From Roseovarius sp. (GTDB lineage: Bacteria > Pseudomonadota > Alphaproteobacteria > Rhodobacterales > Rhodobacteraceae): DNA of 64,000 bases. The DNA is taken from positions 62,001 to 126,000 of the forward strand of contig JACIYT010000005.1 of the NCBI GenBank assembly GCA_014359765.1, written 5' to 3'. The notes below the pieces were generated by a model. The model was not told where the DNA came from. It searched no databases and saw nothing but the letters and a program-made list of their open reading frames with translations. Positions 46,482 through 58,581 of the stretch are shown one piece after another. The number at the start of each line of letters is the position of its first letter. Within the stretch, counting starts at the first letter, position 1. The translations under genes and the position numbers were made by a program.

Positions 46482-47272
46482 GTCCAGACCTCGTGAAAAT
46501 GGTGCACCGGTCCGTGGCCATGGCCGATCCCGAGCGTGTCGGCAGCGCGGATCGCGCGGTGCAGCCAGCCATGCGCCGCCGCGACCGCCTGCCCCAGCGG
46601 CAGCCCCTTCGCCAGCCCCGCCGCGATGGCCGAGGAGAGCGTGCAGCCGGTGCCATGGGTGTTGCGCGTGACAATGCGCGGCGCGTCAAGGCGCGTCACC
46701 CCGTCGGCAATCAGCCAGTCGGTGCAGGTCGCGCCCGCCCCGTGCCCGCCCTTCATCAGCACCGCGCGCGCGCCCATATCGCAGAGCCGCGCGCCCTGAT
46801 CCTGCATCTCGAAATCGTCGCACGCCTCGGCACAGGACAGCAGCGCCGCCGCCTCGGGCAGGTTCGGCGTCAGCAGATCGGCACGCGGCAGCAGATGCGC
46901 GATCAGCGCCGCGCGCGCATCCTCGGGCAGGAGCCGCGCGCCGGATTTGGCCACCATCACGGGATCGAGCACCACCGGCCCGGCGTAGCCCTCAAGCGCC
47001 TCCGCCACCGTCTCGATCAGCCGCGCATCGCCCAGCATCCCGATCTTGACCGCGTCCACGCGGATATCGTCCAGAACGGCGGCGATCTGCGCCGCGACCG
47101 TGGCATCGGGCACAGGGTGCACATCCGTCACCGCGCGCGTGTTCTGCGCCGTCACGGCGGTGATGACGCTCGCGCCATAGACGCCCAGCGCCGAAAAGGT
47201 CTTGAGATCGGCCTGAATGCCCGCGCCGCCGCCGCTATCTGAGCCCGCGATCGTCAGTGCACATGCCACCAT
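46478..47272 (-). CDS. thiD: Hydroxymethylpyrimidine (phosphate) kinase
   Basis: 264 aa ribokinase-like enzyme. ALTIAGSDSGGGAGIQADLK and ITAVTAQNT are the HMP-binding core, with the NTHGTGCTLSSAIAA anion hole at the end. AGGAGG lies 5 bases before the ATG. First gene of the operon and directly under the TPP riboswitch. Confidence 0.95.
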   Translation of the reverse strand: MVACALTIAGSDSGGGAGIQADLKTFSALGVYGASVITAVTAQNTRAVTDVHPVPDATVAAQIAAVLDDIRVDAVKIGMLGDARLIETVAEALEGYAGPVVLDPVMVAKSGARLLPEDARAALIAHLLPRADLLTPNLPEAAALLSCAEACDDFEMQDQGARLCDMGARAVLMKGGHGAGATCTDWLIADGVTRLDAPRIVTRNTHGTGCTLSSAIAAGLAKGLPLGQAVAAAHGWLHRAIRAADTLGIGHGHGPVHHFHEVWT

Positions 47273-47325
47273 GCCCGCCTCCTCGGATCCGGGGAACGAA
47301 GTCGCGGCATGTATCCGGGCCGAGA

Positions 47326-47423
47326 TCCGTTCCCTACGCCGGTGTCAACCGGATCAGGTTCGATGGGTTGGCGTCGGGCCTCTCGGCCCCTGCCTCTCAG
47401 CCCCTGCGGGGCACCCCAACGGA
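47326..47423 (-). promoter_or_regulatory. TPP (thi-box) riboswitch
   Basis: Minus-strand RNA with the GGGGTGCC and GGCTGAGA elements, then CCTGATC-GGTT and ACACCGGCGTAGGGA. P1 is closed by AACGGA-type ends (47418-47423 with 47326-47331). Downstream, GGGAACG at 47328-47334 can instead pair with CGTTCCC at 47292-47298, which would exclude P1: a candidate expression platform near the thiD ribosome site. Confidence 0.95.
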
Positions 47424-47471
47424 CGTTCGGAGACCCTAGCAGCGGCACCGGGCCGCTGCAAGGGCAGGCGA

Positions 47472-49070
<1,599 letters not shown>

Positions 49071-49438
49071 CCTGTCATGCTCCTTGCGGTCAAATCGCGC
49101 CCGTGCGCGTTTGTCGAGAAGAGGGGCCGCATGGTCCCGGTCGGGCGTAACCACCCGGCTGTGCCCGGGCTTACATGACAGTTTCACGAAATAACAGGGC
49201 AGTTTCACGCAGTTAGCGCAATCAGCGACACGTTAGCGCAATCACCCCGGCGTCGCGTCCGACCGGCTGCGCGCGGCGCCCGAAAAGCGCGGGCGTTCAG
49301 CGGATGGAAAGGAATTGCTGCTGGGATGATCATGACGGCGGGGCGCCTGATTCGCGGTTTCGGATTGCACGGGCGCCGGTTCGCGGTAGCATGGCCGCGC
49401 AAGCGACGCGGCGGCGCGCGCAGCAGAAGGATCGCGCA
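49071..49438. promoter_or_regulatory. Divergent pckA/chvI control region (368 bp)
   Basis: No gene is supported. Its distinctive content is two pairs of direct repeats at 49179-49244, listed separately. The part from 49245 to 49438 is the chvI leader and shows no motif I can name. Confidence 0.6.
49179..49244. repeat. Two pairs of direct repeats in the pckA/chvI promoter
   Basis: CAGTTTCACG at 49179-49188 and 49200-49209 (21 bases apart), then GTTAGCGCAATCA at 49212-49224 and 49232-49244 (20 bases apart). Two-turn spacing in both pairs suits a response regulator binding head-to-tail on one DNA face. The obvious candidate is ChvI itself; I do not claim a match to a published ChvI consensus. 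Confidence 0.55.
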
Positions 49439-50140
49439 ATGACCAGGATTGCCCTTGTGGACGATGACAGGAACATCCTGACCTCGGTCGCCATCATGCT
49501 CGAGGCAGAGGGGTTCGAGGTCGATACCTTCAACGACGGGCAGCAGGCCTTCGATGCCTTCTGCCGCAAGATGCCCGACATGGCGCTGCTCGACATCAAG
49601 ATGCCCCGGATGGACGGGATGGAGCTCTTGCAGCGATTGCGGCGGAAATCCGCGGTGCCGGTGATCTTTCTCACGTCCAGGGGGGACGAGATCGACGAGG
49701 TGCTCGGCCTGCGCATGGGGGCCGACGATTTCGTGAAGAAGCCGTTTTCGTACCGGCTCCTGGTCGAGAGGATCCGCGCGGTGCTGCGCCGGCATGAGAT
49801 GGCCGGCGGCGCCGCCGCGCCGGGCGCGGATGATCAGGCCGTGATCATGCGGGGCCATCTGCGGATGGACCCGCGGCGCCACACGGTCAGCTGGAAAGGG
49901 CGGGATGTCACGCTCACCGTGACCGAATTCCTGCTGTTGCAGGCGCTCGCGCAGCGGCCCGGTTTCGTCAAGAGCCGCGATCAGCTCCTCGATCTGGCCT
50001 ATGACGATCAGTCCTTTGTGGATGATCGCAAGATCGACAGCCATATCAAGCGCGTCCGCAAGAAGATGCGGATGGTCGATCCCGGTTTCTCGGCGATCGA
50101 GACGCTCTACGGGATCGGCTATCGTTACAACGAGGAATGA
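49439..50140 (+). CDS. chvI: Response regulator ChvI, OmpR family
   Basis: 233 aa. Receiver domain with ALVDDD, phospho-acceptor Asp52 in [11 protein letters not shown] and the FVKKPF lysine; C-terminal winged helix ([23 protein letters not shown]). It controls envelope, acid and central metabolism genes in rhizobia and relatives. The stop overlaps the chvG start (ATGA). Confidence 0.95.
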   Translation: MTRIALVDDDRNILTSVAIMLEAEGFEVDTFNDGQQAFDAFCRKMPDMALLDIKMPRMDGMELLQRLRRKSAVPVIFLTSRGDEIDEVLGLRMGADDFVKKPFSYRLLVERIRAVLRRHEMAGGAAAPGADDQAVIMRGHLRMDPRRHTVSWKGRDVTLTVTEFLLLQALAQRPGFVKSRDQLLDLAYDDQSFVDDRKIDSHIKRVRKKMRMVDPGFSAIETLYGIGYRYNEE

Positions 50141-51843
50141 TGATCCTGGCCAGGGACATGAACATGAACACGCGCGCGCTGCCGCAGCAGAAGGATGAGG
50201 AACTCGTCCTTGGGGAGGATCCGGGCGCCCCCCGTCGCGCCGACGAGGGCGGGGCGGCGGCGCGGCGCGGCGGGCTGTCGTTGCGCCGCTCGCCGCTGAC
50301 GCGCAAGATCGTGATCTTCAATCTGGTCGCGCTCGATATTCTCCTGATCGGGATCCTCTATCTCGACATCGCGCGGACCTCGTTCGTCGATCTGACCATC
50401 GAGGATCTGCGCGCGCGGGCGGTGCTGACGGCCGATCTGGTCGCCGCGCGCTGGGAGCTCGATGAGCCGCAGGCGCATGTGATCGGCGATGGCCGGGCCG
50501 CGCGCGATGCCCTCGAAGGCCTGCCGCTGCATGTGGGAACGGAGATTTTCCTGTTCGACAGCGCGGGCAATCTGGTCGCCGCGAAGACCGGCGACCGACC
50601 GCGCGCGACCTCGCCGATGCCCGCCACGCCCGTGACCGACCTGATTGCGCGGGGCTGGGCCCTGGTCTCGCACCCCTTTGCGCCCGCGCCCGCGGGAGAT
50701 CCCGGCCTGGCGCTGGTCGATCGCCTGAGCGCCCTGGCGCGGGCCTCGCCGGGTGCGGGAGAGCAGGTCCGCATCGATCGCGGCGCGGATGGGCCGATCG
50801 TGGCGGCGAGTGCGCCGGTGACGCGCCCGGGCATCCCGGCGGCGGTGGTCGTTCTGGCCGATACTTCGGGAGAGCTCGCCCGCATCGCCGCGGGCGAGCG
50901 TGAGCATCTGTTGCAGATGTTTCTCATTGCCACGCTGGTTTCGGTCGGGCTGAGCCTCGTTCTGGCATCGACCCTCCTGAACCCGCTCGCCGATCTGGTC
51001 GCGGCGGCCGAGACCGGACGCGATCACACCCGCGGCAATGGCGCCGACGGGCGCATCCGCATCCCTGATTTCACCGCGCGCCCCGACGAGATCGGGCGGC
51101 TGTCGGCGGCGCTGCGCGGCCTGGTTGGCGCGCTCTACAGCCGGATCGAGAGCAATGAGCGGTTCGCGGCCGATGTGTCCCACGAGATCAAGAACCCGCT
51201 GGCGAGCCTGCGCTCCGCCGTTGACGCCCTGCGTGTCGCCCGGACCGGGGATCAGCGAGAGCGCCTGCTGAAGGTGATCGAGCACGATGTGCTGCGTCTC
51301 GACCGGCTGGTGAGTGACATCTCCCTGGCCTCGCGCCTCGACAGCGAGCTGGTGCGCGGGGCGCAGGAACGGTTCGATCTTTTGACCCTGCTCCGCAGGA
51401 TCACCCGCCACATGGGCGCCGACGCCGCCAGCAGGGGGATCGAGTTCATCACCGATTTCCCGGCGGAGGCGATCGTGATGACCGGGCTCGAGGCGCGGCT
51501 CGCGCAGGTCTTTGTCAACCTGATCGACAACGCCATCAGCTTCTGCGAGGAGGGCGACGCGATCCGCGTCTGGGCGCGCCGCCGTGCCAATCGCGTGCTC
51601 GTGGTGGTCGAGGATACCGGCCCGGGCATCCCGCCTGGGGCGCTCGAGAAGGTGTTCGAGCGATTTTATTCGCAGCGGCCCGAGAAGGATTTCGGCAACA
51701 ATTCGGGGCTCGGCCTCGCCATATCCAAGCAGATCGTCGAGGCGCATGAGGGCGTGATCTGGGCGGAGAACATCCGTCCGACGCCGGCCGATGCCACCTC
51801 TGAACCGCTGGGCGCGCGGTTCGTGGTCGGCCTGCCGATCTGA
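50137..51843 (+). CDS. chvG: Sensor histidine kinase ChvG
   Basis: 568 aa. Two membrane helices bracket a periplasmic sensor: [20 protein letters not shown] and [25 protein letters not shown] follows, then the H-box [21 protein letters not shown]-box [13 protein letters not shown]1 [11 protein letters not shown] and G2 [18 protein letters not shown]. Several ATGs could start it; the first overlaps chvI but a later one (50158) has CCAGGG upstream. Confidence 0.93.
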   Translation: MMILARDMNMNTRALPQQKDEELVLGEDPGAPRRADEGGAAARRGGLSLRRSPLTRKIVIFNLVALDILLIGILYLDIARTSFVDLTIEDLRARAVLTADLVAARWELDEPQAHVIGDGRAARDALEGLPLHVGTEIFLFDSAGNLVAAKTGDRPRATSPMPATPVTDLIARGWALVSHPFAPAPAGDPGLALVDRLSALARASPGAGEQVRIDRGADGPIVAASAPVTRPGIPAAVVVLADTSGELARIAAGEREHLLQMFLIATLVSVGLSLVLASTLLNPLADLVAAAETGRDHTRGNGADGRIRIPDFTARPDEIGRLSAALRGLVGALYSRIESNERFAADVSHEIKNPLASLRSAVDALRVARTGDQRERLLKVIEHDVLRLDRLVSDISLASRLDSELVRGAQERFDLLTLLRRITRHMGADAASRGIEFITDFPAEAIVMTGLEARLAQVFVNLIDNAISFCEEGDAIRVWARRRANRVLVVVEDTGPGIPPGALEKVFERFYSQRPEKDFGNNSGLGLAISKQIVEAHEGVIWAENIRPTPADATSEPLGARFVVGLPI

Positions 51844-51846
51844 GCC

Positions 51847-52284
51847 ATGCCCGACGCGCGCGCCATGACCGGGGAGGTGCATCATGCGAGCTGCGTGGCG
51901 CTGGCCGGGCGCGCCGTTCTCATCCTGGGGGCCGCCGGGGCGGGCAAGTCGTCGCTCGCGCTGCAACTCATGGCCATGGGCGCGGGGCTGGTGGCGGACG
52001 ATCGCACCCGGCTCTGGCGCGAGGCCGATCGGGTGATGGCGGATGCGCCCGACACGATCCGGGGCCTGATCGAGGCGCGCGGCGTCGGTATCCTGCGTCC
52101 CGGCGCCATCGGGCCGGTGCCGCTCGCGCTGGTGGTGGATCTGGACCGGGAGGCCAGCGAACGCCTGCCGCCGCTGCGGTCGATCACGCTGGCGGGGGTG
52201 ACGTTGCCCCTGTTCGCGAACCTGCCCCGGGCGCATTTCCCCGCGGCGATCGCGCTCTATCTGCGTGGGGCAGATGTCTGTTGA
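51847..52284 (+). CDS. hprK: HPr kinase/phosphorylase, short alphaproteobacterial form
   Basis: 145 aa, only the kinase domain. Walker A GAAGAGKSSLALQLM, then LVADDRT and IEARGVGILRP, the HprK signature. The N-terminal module of Gram-positive HprK is absent, normal for this class. It phosphorylates the serine of HPr encoded four genes on. Confidence 0.9.
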   Translation: MPDARAMTGEVHHASCVALAGRAVLILGAAGAGKSSLALQLMAMGAGLVADDRTRLWREADRVMADAPDTIRGLIEARGVGILRPGAIGPVPLALVVDLDREASERLPPLRSITLAGVTLPLFANLPRAHFPAAIALYLRGADVC

Positions 52285-52296
52285 GGTGATGACGCG

Positions 52297-53199
52297 ATGA
52301 ACCCTGTTCTGCCCGCCGAGGGGCACCCGCATCTGCTGGTTCTGGTCACCGGCCCTTCGGGCGCGGGACGCAGCACCGCGATCAACGTGCTCGAGGATCT
52401 GGGCTTCGAGGCGATCGACAACCTGCCGCTGTCGCTCCTGGCGCGATTGCTCGAAGGGCCGGAGCCGGAGAGACCGCTGGCGCTCGGCATCGACGTGCGC
52501 AATCGCGACTTCTCGACGCAGGCGCTGATCGAGGTGATCGACAGCGGGTCGCTGGTGCGCCAGGGCGCGATGCAGGTGCTCTATCTCGATTGTCGCACGG
52601 ACGTCCTGCTCAGGCGCTTTTCCGAGACCCGAAGGCGACACCCGCTTTCCCCCTTCGACAGCCCCGAGCCGGGCATCGAGCAGGAAATGGCCCTGCTCGC
52701 CCCGATCCGCGCGCGCGCGGATTTCGTGGTGGACACCTCCGCGATGTCGCCGCACGAGCTGCGCGCCGAGCTTGCACATTGGTTTGCGCCCGAAGGGGCC
52801 GGGCGGCTGGCGATCGCGGTGCAGTCCTTTTCCTACAAGCGCGGGCTGCCGCGCGGGCTCGATCTGGTGTTCGATTGCCGGTTCCTGCGCAATCCGCATT
52901 GGGTGGAGGGGCTGCGCGCCCGGGACGGGCGCAGCGCCGAGGTCCGCGCCCATGTCGAGGGCGATCCCCGTTTCGCGGAGTTCCTCGCGCGGCTCGAGGC
53001 GCTGCTCGAGCTGGTGCTGCCCGCCCACGAGGCCGAGGGCAAGGCCAGTCTTGCCATCGGGCTGGGCTGCACCGGCGGGCAGCATCGCAGCGTCACGGTG
53101 GCGGAAATCCTTGCGGCGAGGCTTGCGGAGCGGGGCTGGCCGGTGTCAATAAGGCACAGGGAAATCGAGCGGCGCGAGCCGGGGAGTGGGCGGTCATGA
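52297..53199 (+). CDS. rapZ: RNase adapter RapZ
   Basis: 300 aa. N-terminal P-loop [29 protein letters not shown] and C-terminal [20 protein letters not shown] are diagnostic. In enterobacteria it guides RNase E to the GlmZ sRNA; its target here is unknown. Sits inside the PTS cluster; overlaps the EIIA start (ATGA). Confidence 0.95.
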   Translation: MNPVLPAEGHPHLLVLVTGPSGAGRSTAINVLEDLGFEAIDNLPLSLLARLLEGPEPERPLALGIDVRNRDFSTQALIEVIDSGSLVRQGAMQVLYLDCRTDVLLRRFSETRRRHPLSPFDSPEPGIEQEMALLAPIRARADFVVDTSAMSPHELRAELAHWFAPEGAGRLAIAVQSFSYKRGLPRGLDLVFDCRFLRNPHWVEGLRARDGRSAEVRAHVEGDPRFAEFLARLEALLELVLPAHEAEGKASLAIGLGCTGGQHRSVTVAEILAARLAERGWPVSIRHREIERREPGSGRS

Positions 53200-53588
53200 T
53201 CGGGATCGTGATCGTGGCGCATGGCGGGCTGGCCCGCGAATATCTCAGGGCGGTCGAACATGTGGTCGGCGCGCAGGGCGGAATCCTGGCCGTCGCCGTC
53301 GAGGGCGATCACGACCGCGCGCGCAAGCAGGAGGAGATCTGCGCCGCCGCCGATGCGGTCGATACCGGGGATGGGGTGGTCATCGTCACCGACATGTTCG
53401 GCGGCTCGCCCTCGAACCTGTCGCTGCGCGCCTGTCGTCCGGAAAACCGGCGGATCCTCTTCGGGGCGAACCTGCCGATGTTGATCAAGCTGGCCAAGAG
53501 CCGCGACCTCCCGGTGCCCGACGCAGTGAGGGCGGCGCTCGAGGCGGGGCGCAAGTATATCGACAGCCACAACGTATCGGCGGAATGA
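53196..53588 (+). CDS. PTS mannose-family EIIA regulatory protein
   Basis: 130 aa. Starts [13 protein letters not shown] with the phospho-His9, and contains [15 protein letters not shown]. No IIB, IIC or IID transporter is nearby, so it is a signalling EIIA phosphorylated by HPr rather than a sugar porter. Confidence 0.92.
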   Translation: MIGIVIVAHGGLAREYLRAVEHVVGAQGGILAVAVEGDHDRARKQEEICAAADAVDTGDGVVIVTDMFGGSPSNLSLRACRPENRRILFGANLPMLIKLAKSRDLPVPDAVRAALEAGRKYIDSHNVSAE

Positions 53589-53599
53589 GGGAACGGGTC

Positions 53600-53878
53600 A
53601 TGGGTGAGAGCACGCGGCGAAGCCTCGAGATCGTCAACGAAAAGGGACTCCATGCGCGCGCCGCGGCCAAGTTCGTCGAGGTGGTGGAGGGGTTCGACGC
53701 GCGGGTGGAGGTGCATCACGGCGGCCAGTCGGCCTCGGGCGACAGCATCATGGGGCTTTTGATGTTGGCGGCGGCGCGGGGAAGCACTATTGACATCGAC
53801 ATCGCCGGGGCCGATGCCGAGCCGCTGGCCGAGGCGCTCGCCAGGCTGGTCGCCGACCGCTTCGGCGAGGACATGTAG
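53600..53878 (+). CDS. ptsH: Phosphocarrier protein HPr
   Basis: 92 aa. GLHARAAAKF gives the active histidine (residue 18) and SGDSIMGLL the regulatory serine targeted by HprK. GAGGG at 8 bases favours the ATG at 53600 over 53585. Enzyme I is not in the window. Confidence 0.92.
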   Translation: MGESTRRSLEIVNEKGLHARAAAKFVEVVEGFDARVEVHHGGQSASGDSIMGLLMLAAARGSTIDIDIAGADAEPLAEALARLVADRFGEDM

Positions 53879-53936
53879 GCCGCGCAGGCCCATGACGGGA
53901 CCGAAGACGGATCGCAACAGGACGGACCGAGTGAGC

Positions 53937-54812
53937 ATGAAGGCACAGCCACAGGCCAGAGAGGAGGCGGGGGACGAGATCGTCTTTACCCGGTATGACC
54001 GCCGCAGCCTGACCTATGCCAACAGCTTCGACAGCGCGACCGCGGCCACGGTGATCCGCGCGATGGAGTGGTTCACCGGCAAGCTGACCATCCTGCGCAT
54101 GATCCGCGCCTTCGAGAAGCGCGGCGCGCCGACGGGGCAGGCCTTCTGGCGGGCGGCGCTCGACACGATGGGCATTCCGCTTCTGACCCCTGATGAGGAG
54201 GTGGCGAATATCCCGCGCGAGGGGCCGGTGGTGGTGGTGGCGAACCATCCGCATGGCCTCGTGGACGGGATGATCCTTGCCGATCTGATCGGGCGGCGGC
54301 GCACGGATTACAAGATCCTCACGCGCGCGCTGCTGACCGGCATCGACGAGGTGGCGGCCTCCTACATGATCCCGGTGCCGTTCCCGCACGATCCCGAGGC
54401 ACAGCGCAAATCGGTCGAGATGCGCGCCCGCGCCATGGCGCATCTGAAGGATGGCGGCGTGATCAGCGTCTTTCCCTCGGGGGTGGTCGCCTCCTCGGAC
54501 ACGTTCTTCGGCCCGGTGATCGAGCGTGAATGGGCGGTCTTCACCGCGCAGATGATCCGGCGCTCGGGCGCGCAGGTGGTGCCGATCTATTTCCCGGGGG
54601 CCAATTCGCGCTGGTATCAGATGGCCAACCGCATTTCCCCGACCATGCGGCAGGGGCTGTTGCTGCATGAGGTGGTGCGCTCGTGCAACCGCCCGCAAAA
54701 GCCGGTGGTGGGTGCGCCGATCCCGCCCGAGCGCATGGCGATGCTGGACAGCGATCCGCGCGGGTTCATGCAATGGCTGCGGGCGCACACGCTCTCGCTG
54801 GGCGAGCGGTAG
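53937..54812 (+). CDS. 1-acyl-glycerol-3-phosphate acyltransferase (PlsC-like)
   Basis: 291 aa. The acyltransferase block NHPHGLVDGM gives the catalytic His-x4-Asp (H...D), followed by the FPSG motif in ISVFPSGVVAS. Lengthened N-terminus before the domain. The ATG at 53937 is used; a GTG at 53931 and an ATG at 53892 are in frame and cannot be excluded. It acts on phospholipid or lipid A precursors. Confidence 0.85.
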   Translation: MKAQPQAREEAGDEIVFTRYDRRSLTYANSFDSATAATVIRAMEWFTGKLTILRMIRAFEKRGAPTGQAFWRAALDTMGIPLLTPDEEVANIPREGPVVVVANHPHGLVDGMILADLIGRRRTDYKILTRALLTGIDEVAASYMIPVPFPHDPEAQRKSVEMRARAMAHLKDGGVISVFPSGVVASSDTFFGPVIEREWAVFTAQMIRRSGAQVVPIYFPGANSRWYQMANRISPTMRQGLLLHEVVRSCNRPQKPVVGAPIPPERMAMLDSDPRGFMQWLRAHTLSLGER

Positions 54813-55037
54813 GGCAGGGGCCGATTGCAGGCATCGATGGGCCGCGGTGCGGCGATCCGACATGCGTTTGGTAGCGCTTTATCTCTCCAGATCCGAAGAC
54901 CCTCCGAGCGGTGCGCAGGTGGCGGCCAAATCGCCGTGCCGGGGGGGCGGCCCGGCGATGCGCGGCGGCGCGTTCCGCGCATTTGTTCCGCGCTTTGGGT
55001 CCAGGCCTCAATGGCGCTGCCCGGCCCCGAACGTCCC

Positions 55038-57341
55038 TCAGGTAAACCGGTTGTCGCGGGGAAAGCCGCGCGGCGCCATGCGGCCTGCGCTCGCGCGCTT
55101 GCCCAGCCATTCGGAGAGGTCGCTCTCGGTGCGGGTGCGCCCGGCCGGGTCGCGCCAGCACAGCCCCTCGGCGAGGGTGAAGGTGGTGGCGTCCGACAGG
55201 CCCCCGTCCTTGTATTTCTGGAGCCGCACGCCCTTGCCGCGCCCCAGTTCGGGCAACTCGTCGAGCGCAAAGACCAGCACCTTGCGGTTCTCGCCGACGC
55301 AGGCGACATGATCCCCGGCAACCGGGCGGCAGACCTGCGCGCGCGCGGGCGGGCGCAGGTTCAGCACCTGCTTGCCGGCGCGGGTCTGGGCCAGCACCTC
55401 GTTCTCGGGCACGACAAAGCCATCGCCCGCCGATGACGCGACCAGCAGCCTGCCGCCGGGGCGGTGGATGAACAGCGTGACGATCTCGGCCTCGTTGGGC
55501 AGATCGACCATCAGGCGCAGCGGCTCGCCCATGCCGCGCCCGCCCGGCAGGTTCGCCGCCGAGAGCGTGTAGAACCGCCCGTTGGTGCCAAAGACCAGCA
55601 GCCGGTCGGTTGTCTCGGCATGAAAGATGAAGCGCGGCCCGTCGCCATCCTTGAATTTCAGCTCGCGGTTGAGGTCGATATGGCCGGTCATGGCGCGGAT
55701 CCAGCCCATGCGCGAGCACACCACCGTGATCGGCTCGCGCACGGTGAGCGCCTCGAGCGGCACTTCCTCGAGGCTGCCCGCCTCGGCGAATGTGGTGCGG
55801 CGCGCGCCGATGGCATGGGTCTTGCCGAAGGTCTTCTTCACCTCGCGCAACTGGTCGGCGATGGCCCCCCATTGCAGCGCGGCATCGTCGAGCAGATCGG
55901 CGAGCCCCGCGCGCTCTTTCATGAGCGCGTCGCGCTCGCGCCTGAGCTCCATTTCTTCCAGACGGCGCAGCGAGCGCAGGCGCATGTTGAGGATCGCCTC
56001 GGCCTGCACCTCGGTGAGCCCCGCCTCGCCCGGCGGGGGCGGCACATAGTCGGCCTCGGAAGTGGCGCGCCGATGCGGCCGGCCCCAATCCTCGCGCATC
56101 AGCGCCGATTTGGGATCGTCGTCATAGCGGATGATGTCGATCACGCGGTCGAGATTGAGAAAGGCCACGATCAGCCCTTCGAGCACCTCGAGCCGGTGGT
56201 CGATCTTCTCCATCCGGTGCCGCGAGCGGCGCAAGAGCACCTCGCGGCGGAAGTCGAGAAAGGCGCGCAGCACCTCCTTGAGCGAGCAGACCCGCGGCGT
56301 CACCCCGTCGATGAGCACGTTCATGTTGAGTGAGAAGCGCACCTCGAGATCGCAGTTGCGGAACATCGCGCCCATCAGAACCTCGGGATCGACGGTGCGC
56401 GCGCGCGGCTCGAGGATGAGGCGGATATCCTCGGCGCTCTCGTCGCGGACATCGGCGAGGATCGGCACCTTGCGGGTCTGGATCAGCTCGGCGATGCGCT
56501 CGATCAGGCGCGATTTCTGGACCTGATAGGGGATTTCGGTGATGACGATCTGCCAGCCGCCACGCCCCAGATCCTCGACCTGCCAGCGCGCGCGCAACCG
56601 AAAGCTGCCGCGCCCGGTGAGATAGGCCTGCGCGATGTTCTCGCGCGGCTCGACGATCACGCCACCGGTGGGAAAATCGGGGCCGGGGATGTAATTGAGC
56701 AGCGTCTCGTCGCGCGCCTCGGGCGTCTTGATGAGGTGCAGGCAGGCATCGACCAGCTCGCCGATATTGTGCGGCGGGATGTTGGTGGCCATGCCGACCG
56801 CGATCCCCGAAGAGCCATTGGCCAGCAGGTTCGGGAAGGCGGCGGGCAGCACGGCGGGCTCGCGCAGCGTGCCGTCGTAATTGTCGCGGAAATCGACGGC
56901 ATCCTCGGCCAGCCCCTCGAGCAGCGCCTCGGCAAAGACCGTCAGCCGCGCCTCGGTGTAGCGGCTGGCGGCCGGGTTGTCGCCGTCGATATTGCCGAAA
57001 TTGCCCTGCCCGTCCACGAGCGGGTAGCGCACCGCGAAATCCTGCGCGAGCCGCGCCATGGCGTCATAGATCGCGGCATCGCCATGGGGGTGATAGTTGC
57101 CCATCACGTCGCCCGAGATCTTGGCCGATTTGCGAAACCCCCCGCTGCTCGTGAGCCGCAGCTCGCGCATGGCGTAGAGGATGCGGCGATGCACCGGTTT
57201 CAGCCCGTCGCGCGCATCCGGCAGCGCGCGGTGCATGATCGTCGAGAGCGCATAGGTCAGATAGCGCTCGCCAATGGCGCGGCGGAGCGGTTCGGCCAGC
57301 GCCTCGGGGCGCATGTTGGGGTCATCCAGCAAATCACTCAT
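55038..57341 (-). CDS. parC: DNA topoisomerase IV subunit A
   Basis: 767 aa. Start [30 protein letters not shown]-equivalent core and the active tyrosine in [12 protein letters not shown]. The spectrum of C-terminal blades and lack of a GyrA box favour ParC. Divergent from the SDR gene. The upstream 54813-55037 (225 bases) has no gene I can support. Confidence 0.95.
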   Translation of the reverse strand: MSDLLDDPNMRPEALAEPLRRAIGERYLTYALSTIMHRALPDARDGLKPVHRRILYAMRELRLTSSGGFRKSAKISGDVMGNYHPHGDAAIYDAMARLAQDFAVRYPLVDGQGNFGNIDGDNPAASRYTEARLTVFAEALLEGLAEDAVDFRDNYDGTLREPAVLPAAFPNLLANGSSGIAVGMATNIPPHNIGELVDACLHLIKTPEARDETLLNYIPGPDFPTGGVIVEPRENIAQAYLTGRGSFRLRARWQVEDLGRGGWQIVITEIPYQVQKSRLIERIAELIQTRKVPILADVRDESAEDIRLILEPRARTVDPEVLMGAMFRNCDLEVRFSLNMNVLIDGVTPRVCSLKEVLRAFLDFRREVLLRRSRHRMEKIDHRLEVLEGLIVAFLNLDRVIDIIRYDDDPKSALMREDWGRPHRRATSEADYVPPPPGEAGLTEVQAEAILNMRLRSLRRLEEMELRRERDALMKERAGLADLLDDAALQWGAIADQLREVKKTFGKTHAIGARRTTFAEAGSLEEVPLEALTVREPITVVCSRMGWIRAMTGHIDLNRELKFKDGDGPRFIFHAETTDRLLVFGTNGRFYTLSAANLPGGRGMGEPLRLMVDLPNEAEIVTLFIHRPGGRLLVASSAGDGFVVPENEVLAQTRAGKQVLNLRPPARAQVCRPVAGDHVACVGENRKVLVFALDELPELGRGKGVRLQKYKDGGLSDATTFTLAEGLCWRDPAGRTRTESDLSEWLGKRASAGRMAPRGFPRDNRFT

Positions 57342-57435
57342 GGATGTTGTGATAGCGGCGCGCGGCGCGGGCGTAAAGCGCCGTCGCGGGCGCAGGCGCT
57401 TGCAACCCGCGCGCGCCCGCGTCAAGAAGACGGGC

Positions 57436-58266
57436 ATGACAGGGCGCTCTATCCTCATCACCGGCTGTTCGTCGGGAATCGGCCTCGACGCGGCGCGGAC
57501 CCTGCGCGCGCGCGGCTGGCGCGTCTTTGCCTCCTGCCGCAAGGAGGAGGATTGCGCCCGGCTGCGCGCCGAAGGCTTCGAGAGCCCGCGCCTCGATTAT
57601 GCCGACGAGGCAAGCATCGCGCAGGCCGTGGCCGAGATGGCCGAGGCCACCGGCGGGCGGATCGATGCGCTCTTCAACAACGGGGCCTTTGCCTGCCCGG
57701 CGCTGGTCGAGGACCTGCCGCGTGGCGCGCTGCGCGAGATTTTCGAGGTCAATCTCTTTGGCTGGCATGATCTCACGCGGCAGGTGATCCCGCATATGCG
57801 CGCGCGCGGGCAGGGGCGGATCGTGCAATGTTCTTCGGTGCTGGGGCTGGTCGCGCTCGGCTGGCGCGGGGCCTATGTCAGCACGAAATTCGCGCTCGAG
57901 GGCCTGACCGACGCGCTGCGTATCGAGATGCGCGGCACTGGCATCCATGTCAGCCTGATCGAGCCGGGGCCGATCACGACGCGAATCCGCGAGAATGCGC
58001 GCGCGCCCTTCGAGCGCTGGATCGACTGGGAAGGGGCGGCGCGCGCCGAGGAATATCGCACGAAGCTGCGCCCCCGGCTCTATGGCGAATACCGCCGCGA
58101 CCGGTTCGAGCTGCCGCCCTCGGCAGTGACCGCGCGGCTCATCCATGCGCTCGAGGCGCAGAGGCCGAAGCCGCGCTATCATGTCACCACGCCCACCTTG
58201 CTCATGGCGGTGCTGCGGCGGATTCTGCCTGTGCGTGCCCTCGACCGGGTGCTGGCCCGGGCATGA
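57436..58266 (+). CDS. Short-chain dehydrogenase/reductase
   Basis: 276 aa. [17 protein letters not shown] binds the cofactor, NNGAF is the family NAG/NNG motif, and the catalytic Ser (VQCSSVLG) and Tyr-x3-Lys ([11 protein letters not shown]) are present. Reads like the classical type. Substrate unknown; it may reduce a fatty acyl or sterol group. Confidence 0.88.
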   Translation: MTGRSILITGCSSGIGLDAARTLRARGWRVFASCRKEEDCARLRAEGFESPRLDYADEASIAQAVAEMAEATGGRIDALFNNGAFACPALVEDLPRGALREIFEVNLFGWHDLTRQVIPHMRARGQGRIVQCSSVLGLVALGWRGAYVSTKFALEGLTDALRIEMRGTGIHVSLIEPGPITTRIRENARAPFERWIDWEGAARAEEYRTKLRPRLYGEYRRDRFELPPSAVTARLIHALEAQRPKPRYHVTTPTLLMAVLRRILPVRALDRVLARA

Positions 58267-58372
58267 GCCTCCGGCGGCCCATGCCGCCCGGGTCCGGATT
58301 TTCCGGTTCGCTTTTCCTGCGCGCTGTCCTAGATGGAGGGGCGCGCGACGAAAACGAAGGCGAGGAGACGAC

Positions 58373-58579
58373 ATGCTCAGCGATCCGTTCTTTTTGCTGG
58401 TGGCGGCGGCCTGTCTGGTGACGGCGCTGATTCTCATCCGGGGGGTCCTGACCTTTGGCCGGGAGGGGATCGAGAATGCCCGTCGCGCGAACCGGCTGAT
58501 GTGGTGGCGGATCATCGCGCAATTCGTGGCGGTGCTGATGATCCTGCTGTTTGTTCTCATGCGCCGACAGGGAGGCTGA
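58373..58579 (+). CDS. Twin-helix small protein of the HIG1 family
   Basis: 68 aa with two membrane helices around a basic loop (REGIENARRANRLMWWRIIAQ), the shape of HIG1/hypoxia-induced proteins that associate with cytochrome oxidase. GAGGAG at 7 bases before the ATG. Just before the cobalamin adenosyltransferase; common in this group. Confidence 0.85.
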   Translation: MLSDPFFLLVAAACLVTALILIRGVLTFGREGIENARRANRLMWWRIIAQFVAVLMILLFVLMRRQGG

Positions 58580-58581
58580 CG

